A DNA stretch of 64,000 bases from the NCBI GenBank assembly GCA_030248065.1, contig JASAMV010008138.1, positions 1 to 64,000 on the forward strand, in the 5' to 3' direction. The notes below the pieces were generated by a model that searched no databases, had not been told where the DNA came from, and saw only the letters and a list, made by a program, of their open reading frames with translations. Source of the DNA: Rhynchonema sp. JSB1_4 (taxonomy: Eukaryota; Nematoda; Chromadorea; Monhysterida; Xyalidae). Positions 49,251 through 64,000 of this stretch are shown in pieces (the stretch's first letter is position 1; every line of letters begins with the position of its first letter). A program made the position numbers and the translations under genes.

Positions 49251-52214
49251 CTAGACATAGGGTGTTGTCTGCGCGAGTCGACGCATTCGTCGTGTGTTCC
49301 GGTCCTGATCCCTGATCTTCTTCTCCATTTCAGCATCGGTCAATGTTTCCAAGAACGCACCCCATTGTTCGGCTTCGTTCGCTGTACGGAACGGACAATC
49401 AACTGTCGGCAATGGGGATTCGCTGCAACAACGAACGGGAGTATAATCATGTGATGAAACATTATATGTGCCCGGCAAATAGGATCTGATGATCACGGGA
49501 CGTCCCTCCACGGGAACCAAGTTCTAATTCATAGTCATGAAAACACGCTGTTGATCTCGTTCACTCTCTGCAGTGCTTTGAACTTTGCTGGGAGCAGCAA
49601 AGGCTGCAAAAGCAAGCAGTGTATCCGACTCCGGTGTGCACGCCTGAATGTGCCACCAAACTGCATGTCTTTCTCCTACTTTACATCGCCCCGCACGGGC
49701 AACAGCTTGTTTCAACGCCAGCATAATGAAGGTATTCAAAAATATTCAGCATGCGTTTTCATAATGATTCCCGTAAAGAACCAGAACAGAAGACACAACC
49801 CAAGACCAACTGAAGCCCGACCTGAACGCATAAGTGCGCTGGTTCCATGCCAATTGTCCGCGAATGCTGTAGGCGACGGCCGACACAAACTCCCCACCCA
49901 GACCCAGTTCGGCGCATAATTTCGTTGCAAATTGTTCGGGCGAATTCTGCGGTTCACACATGTCCCACTCAATCTGGTCGACCAACGATAGATTGCCGAC
50001 GTGAATGTTCAGCTGCACAAAAATGAATGCTACATACTGTGTTCATTTTGGGAAGTGGAAAACTGAACAAAAGCAAATATAGGCAACAAATACTTTTCTT
50101 CATTCCACCAATTCGGGCCGAGCAATGCCGAGGATCTGATTTTATTCCACAATGGTACCCCATTGATTCGCGATTTGACAGTTAGACGAATTTCTTTGCA
50201 AACAATACCAGCACAGTGCTGTCCTTCATTTCCGTGGTGTTCGTTCGACCGACCCTTTAAACCCCACCAAGTGCCCCACTCCCCAACCTTCAACGTAGCG
50301 CGTTGGTCGTGCTGGTCATTCAACAACGCCGCCGCACTGCCTCCATCGCCGTGTGCCTCCAACTGTTGTCGTATCGAATTGCATATTGCCGGCACAAACG
50401 ATGTCGGTGGCAGATCGAGGTCATCGCACAACAGTTCGGCAAAGATCTCCGGTGTGACCAGGGTCTCTGTACATAGAGCAGGCATATAAAGTGGAGTGAG
50501 AGCTCGAGTGCAACAACGTGCCAGAGAATGCCGGTTTATATTCGTTATTGGAGGTGCAACACAATTTTTTTAAACTCTCACAAAAGAAGCAAGACCCAAA
50601 AGATCCCAGGTCGGATGGGGGATGAGTCTGAAATTTTGATGCAGAGCGAACAAAGTTCAACAATGAATTTTGCAGGAATGATGTCAAGTTTTGGTGGTCA
50701 ACGTGCACGCCGTCTGGTCCGCACCGCACAATTCACGTCCCTTACAAACGAATTATCACACAACGTGGTTGACTGCAGCAGTCTGCATAGTCGCAACCGG
50801 CGGTCATTGATGTTTCAGAGTACCCATAAAGGCAGAGACGTTTCGAACAGTCGGTTGTCGAATATCGCTCCAAATCCACAAAATGTCAAACGCACCGTTC
50901 TTATTCCAACAGAAACAGTCCCTCAGTTTGTATCCATCAATCTCCATGTCCAATCGAATCGCCACCAAGCATTCAGCCTGATTCGCGTTCGCGTGTATTG
51001 CCGCTGGATCGTTGTCGTCAAAACTGTGACAACATTAGATATTTTCTCTTTCTTTTCATTGAAAATAAAAAGCAAGCGAAAATCACTCGCTCACCACAAC
51101 GGGAACGTGCGCATTTTCTTATGGCCGATACGCGTGTGAGCCACCTGCGTGCTGCACGGCACAGCGTCCAAATGATGTGCCCCGCTGGACAATTGACCCA
51201 ACCAAGCCTGTTGACTGGCCGTGTTCGCACCGCCACCGGCAGCACTGCGACGACTCGATGTACCGCCGGCACTGCTCGACAACGGGGTGTTCGACAACTT
51301 GCTGTCACTGCTGAAACATTAGGTTGCGACTGCGATCAAGCAATTGACACGCACACACATACTGACTGAAAGTTAATTGGTGCTTCCGCTGTGAATGATC
51401 TGCCTGCTCATTGAAAAAATGCACCAATAATCGAAGATTGGCTAAACCGAAAACATGACAACAAACAAAAAGCGGTCTCTCATCTACACTACCTACATGC
51501 CCATGTCCAGAGATGGCAAAATTTCTGTCGTAATACAAGACACAAACACCGAAATTTCTCATGTGAAGCATTGAGATTGTAAATATACAGAAAACTCTGG
51601 TGCTTTATGAATGAGCTCTGTTCAGAATAAGTGCACTGATGTTTGTGCTAAAACACAGCCGGTTTTTATTCAAAAACTTCAAGCAATCAACACACAACAC
51701 CAACCGCGACTCATTCATTCCACCTCCTCCACCACCACCCAAACTGATGGCTTTGTACTTTTCATCCGCGCCTAGCAGAATCTCGTCCACCTCATCTGCT
51801 TTCACCAACATGATGTTCGTGTTCAAGTAACTTTGTGCGCATTCTGAAAAACGAACAACAAAATCGCTTATTTTGTGCAATGCGTTTATCTTATGTTCAA
51901 TTTGGTCAAGTAACACACTCATTTCGGCCATTAGCTTTTTCTCATCACTGGTGGCCAGCCGTTTCCATAATTGGGGATATTTCTTGTAGAGCGTGCCACG
52001 GAACAGCTTGAGGTAGGCGCCCACCTGAAAATCACCAAAATTGTCTCGTTGTGCGGCAATTTCACACAACATAAATATCTTGCACAGGATCAACCTAGTG
52101 ACAAAGTACGGGACCGACCTCCGATCCAATGTAAAAATAATCGCCATTATCGGTCAGTTGAAACTTTCGCGGACGATCGCCGTAAGTCTTGTTGGCCTGG
52201 TTGTTGGAACTCAT
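49251..52214 (-). CDS. SMARCB1: SNF5/SMARCB1, SWI/SNF chromatin-remodelling core subunit
   Basis: Eight exons on the minus strand: 52214-52119, 52024-51919, 51843-51705, 51310-51095, 51023-50896, 50466-50288, 50012-49822 and 49422-49251. They sum to 1,227 bases, giving 408 residues. The N-terminal winged-helix part is clear ([39 protein letters not shown]), as is the [10 protein letters not shown] segment. The two SNF5 repeats follow: repeat 1 covers [12 protein letters not shown] through [20 protein letters not shown], and repeat 2 covers [16 protein letters not shown] through [10 protein letters not shown]. The C-terminal coiled region includes [20 protein letters not shown]. Compared with vertebrate forms it carries small extra stretches: a Gly run ([11 protein letters not shown]) and a Gly/Ala/His insertion after EAHGDGG. 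Exon 4 starts right after an ATGTTTCAG acceptor. It acts in the nucleus as part of BAF/PBAF-type complexes. Confidence 0.95.
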
Positions 52215-52983
52215 TGTGCCAAATGGGAACCGGAATCTGAATTTTGCAGGTTTGGCTGGCAAATTTAGAACACGAAACGGTCTCAGGTAACCAATACGAC
52301 TCGTATCTGGTGGGTTCATGAAGACCCATGTCCAGACATGACACGAAACATCAGCAGTACAATCAGTTAACCTTTTATGCAAATATGTACGCACCATGTT
52401 CTGCCGTTCACAATGCACATTATCATTTTTAGCTACAATAAATAAAACAATCTGAACAAAACAGGGGAACAACTGCGTGCGGGTGTTTTTAGCGCAAAAT
52501 GGAAGCTCGCGAAAATAAATTCGCTGCTAGCTGAACGGTCATGATGTGTTTCGGGTCAGATCGCTTTAAAAGCGACTGCAGAAAACAACAAAGGGGCACA
52601 GCAAAATGCACAGATTATTGAAACCCGGCTTATGTTTCACTCAGCATCAAATTTTTGAAAGAAACAACAACTACCATAGTAAGCCTGACCAACAGAAAAA
52701 TAAAAATCTATTTTGATAACAATTTCAACAATTATTTCAGTAGCAGCATTGTCCTAGTGACTAGCAATTCGAAAAAAGTGAATATCCTCCCATCAATATA
52801 CAAAGAATCATACAAGAAATTGGCCATCGGAAAAACGTTACTATGTGTGCTGTAGATCTAAAAATACGCTGTGCAAAGTCACACTAATTTGGACTTGATT
52901 ATAAAATATCAACATTCTGCGTAACTCATAACGCTAATGGAGGCACTCAATTGTACAACACCACAGTCCCATTCGCATCGTAT
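52215..52983. other. Intergenic between aconitase 3' end and SMARCB1 5' end
   Basis: Both genes run leftward, so this 0.77 kb should hold the aconitase 3' UTR and the SMARCB1 promoter. No TATA or repeat is evident. Confidence 0.5.
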
Positions 52984-61736
<8,753 letters not shown>

Positions 61737-62859
61737 ATTGGCGATTAGATCGTGGTAAATAGCTTGAACCTGAAATGAGCCGTCGATTTTAAATAGATCA
61801 GGCAGATATCATCCAGGTCCAAGGAGACAGCTCTGTAATTGAAACCGTCGATTTGACTGATTTTTTGTGCAGAAACGAACCTTTCACACACGTAACTAAA
61901 TATTTAATATATGGAATTTGAACGAAAGATAAAAAAACCGTGTGACCTGTCTCTCTTTAATCTCAACGCAACGCGGTTGGCCGTATGCAAGAGCAGTGTT
62001 CTCGTGCACACAGGCTCAGACAGTGCCAGAAGCGTCCCGCAGTGTTCAGTGGATGCGGTCTGAAAGAGCAATGCACTAAATTGTGACTACACACCTCGGC
62101 TGGCCAGCTATCACGCCCGTGTCAATGTTCCACATTAAGCAAGCAGTGTTCACAAATGCAGCTAACTGTGTGCCGCACCGGTTTATGCAAACCAGTAATC
62201 TTGTAGAAACGATCGATTTGTACCATACTATTCATTTCGTAAAAAAATTTATTCCAAAAAGAACAGCCAATCGAAAGAATACAAATTCCGAACAGTAACG
62301 TGATATGTCTAAATGGAATACCCAAATTGAACCAAATGCAGAACATCACAGCGCTGGAGTTAAAAAAACTGATAAGTGAGACACAAAATATATCGAACAA
62401 TTTGATAGTCTTGAACAAAAGTGCACAAAAATTGGCAAGGACAGAAAACAGAGGTGAGTGGAGGTCGAAGAAAAACTGGACAGAAAAATAAATCATTTAC
62501 AAAAATGCCAGCAAAAGATTGAGAACTGATATAATCATTGCATCAGCACGGGCCATGGGCAAAATGGACATAAACACACGGCGCACACACACACACTGAG
62601 CAAACATCTTCACAACAATTTCCAGATCGTAATCCTCATTTTTAATTATTATTTATGTCAAAATAAAATCCACAGGACATGACAGTAAATTATACCACGT
62701 ATTTTTTTGAAGTCAGATCCCATCAGAACGTGGAATGAAGAATCCTTCGTGGCAAGACAAACATTCAAAGGAACATACAAACATCAAACACAAGAACCGA
62801 GACCATTTGTGCAAAATAACTGAAACTGAAATAAAATACTCAAAAACAGTCAGACGTAA
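61737..62859. other. Intergenic upstream of aconitase
   Basis: About 1.1 kb between the aconitase start and the 3' end of the CBM14 gene, both on the minus strand. It should contain the aconitase promoter. No TATA box, repeat or other gene is evident. Confidence 0.5.
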
Positions 62860-63735
62860 TCAATCGCAACCTTCGATTTCTTCGACACATTTTTTGTAGA
62901 TCGGGTCAAAGTCGGGCTTTTTCGGATCGGCGCACACAAACGAGAATGCCTTGGATCGTTGCAGGAATGCATCGTGCAGACAGATGATCGATCGATGGCA
63001 GTTGGTCGGGTCACTGAAGATGCCGTCCGCCGGCTGTAGGTGGCAAAATTGGTCGCCCAACGCTGCAATGGAAGAAAGGCCGAGTGAGGCAAACAGTGCA
63101 GATGACAAAGAAACGGGTGATGTTGTAACCACGCTCTATATTCTTTTCGTGTCCCTTTGCTGCAAAGACTCAGGGTTTGGCTCACCAAAAATGATTGACG
63201 CCAGAAAAAGGATTACAAACACCCCACGAAGCGTGTCGAATCAACCCCCAACCCACGAACGAACACAAATCTCTGGGTGGAGCACATTGTGGGACATCGA
63301 GCACTGGTCGACATACACTCTCCTCCGCATCGAACGCGTGCAGGAAGGGACACGTGAACGCGCCACGCAGCTCACCGGACACGCATTTGTAGTAGACGGA
63401 ACAGTCAAGTTTGGAGCGGTAGTAGCCGTCCTCCTCGTCACGACAGCTGAATGGCCCTGCAATGTGGAATTGGGTAAATGTGTGAAATCAATCAATCCCT
63501 GGTGCAAAGCCTTCATGCGCATCATCCTTTCCCAAAGAACACCCCAGCCGCGATAACGTACTCAGACGTCCGCGGCCGCATTTGCCAACGACCAATTCGG
63601 GCACTTGACATCGATTAGTCCCTTCATCGAACACCTTGTTTCGTTCACACACCATTTCGTAGTGAATGTCATCGACGCAGAACGCAAACTTTTTGCACTC
63701 ACCAGCCGGGTCCGGGTAGAAACCGGACGGACGAC
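62860..63735 (-). CDS. Peritrophin-like protein with three CBM14 chitin-binding domains (5' end not in view)
   Basis: Exons on the minus strand are 63735-63562, 63456-63253 and 63062-62860, in phase, ending TGA. Each codes one CBM14 domain with the expected spaced Cys and aromatic residues. Domain 1 has GFYPDPAGECKKFAFCVDD, then EMVCERNKVFDEGTNRC. Domain 2 has GYYRSKLDCSVYYKCVSGEL, then FTCPFLHAFDAEESVC. Domain 3 has FCHLQPADGIFSDPTNCHRS, then FVCADPKKPDFDPIYKKC. CBM14 proteins bind chitin in gut linings, cuticle or egg coats of invertebrates. The first visible exon begins at an acceptor, so a signal peptide and possibly more domains lie upstream, probably beyond the window. The domain-2 donor was chosen to keep phase. 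Confidence 0.88.
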
Positions 63736-64000
63736 CTGCATTCAAGTCATTGTGATCTTGTACGACGCTTGGTATTTCATCGTCCGGAGACAGCAGGATG
63801 GTGGCTCACTGGGCCACTAAAAATTTGGAATGAGCCACAAGATTTTTGGCAAATGAAGCACCAATGGGCCACTGGCCCACTTTGAAAAAAAACCTGAGAG
63901 ATGAGAAGAAATTCAGGAAAGTCGACGTGAAAATCTGACCTACTTTTGGCAAAAAATTCCCACAAAAAAATATTTTTGCGATATTTGACAACGTTGACCT
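63736..64000. other. Intron or upstream region of the CBM14 gene
   Basis: Contains CACTGGGCCACTAAAA and the partner AATGGGCCACTGGCCCACTTT, with AAAAATTT/AAATATTT-type runs, suggesting part of an inverted-repeat element that continues past the window end. No exon is recognised. Confidence 0.4.

Overview
This is a piece of an animal nuclear genome, not bacterial. Every recognisable gene is split by GT-AG introns of about 60 to 1,700 bases, and the families are metazoan: an SH3-SH2-tyrosine kinase, a tetraspanin, a thyrostimulin-beta-like cystine-knot hormone, a SNF5/SMARCB1 chromatin-remodelling subunit, TMEM230, a TMEM70-like mitochondrial protein, mitochondrial aconitase, and tandem chitin-binding (CBM14/peritrophin) domains. 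Chitin-binding modules together with secreted sushi and thyroglobulin-type domains suggest an invertebrate, perhaps an ecdysozoan. I cannot name the species. Exon models were built by hand from homology and phase. For nine genes (dioxygenase 1, the Gly/Pro-rich gene, kinase, thyroglobulin gene, hormone, TMEM230, TMEM70, SMARCB1, aconitase) the summed exon lengths are exact multiples of three.

Layout. 0.2-6.0 kb (minus): two tandem TauD/TfdA-type dioxygenase paralogues; the first (5.95-3.45 kb) looks intact, the second (2.6-0.2 kb) looks decayed. 7.0-16.8 kb (plus): a tandem pair of secreted sushi-domain genes; the second has an uninterrupted (CA)n run of about 480 bases in an intron and a frame-breaking deletion. 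17.8-19.6 kb (plus): a small secreted Gly/Pro-rich protein of unknown family. 21.2-26.0 kb (plus): a Src-like tyrosine kinase with an odd catalytic loop and a proline-rich activation-segment insertion. 26.8-27.9 kb (minus): a secreted protein with thyroglobulin type-1-like repeats. 32.1-33.3 kb (plus): a glycoprotein-hormone-beta-like gene. 34.4-36.5 kb (minus): an unidentified membrane-protein candidate. 37.4-38.7 kb (minus): TMEM230. 39.0-41.7 kb (minus): TMEM70-like. 43.2-45.4 kb (minus): a tetraspanin. 49.3-52.2 kb (minus): SMARCB1. 53.0-61.7 kb (minus): mitochondrial aconitase in 20 exons. 62.9-63.7 kb (minus): a CBM14 protein cut by the window edge. The genes are unrelated in function and do not form a pathway.

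The non-coding space is rich in short inverted-repeat elements without transposase. Most are flanked by TTA or TAA (PIF/Harbinger-like), three by perfect 8-bp duplications (hAT-like), two by TA. Several are nested and many sit in introns, including those of aconitase. The strongest unexplained signal is a short word, YGAAACATY (core TGAAACAT). I count it by eye about 45 times, where chance predicts about two. It occurs in both orientations, in introns, exons and intergenic DNA, often right at intron 3' ends.
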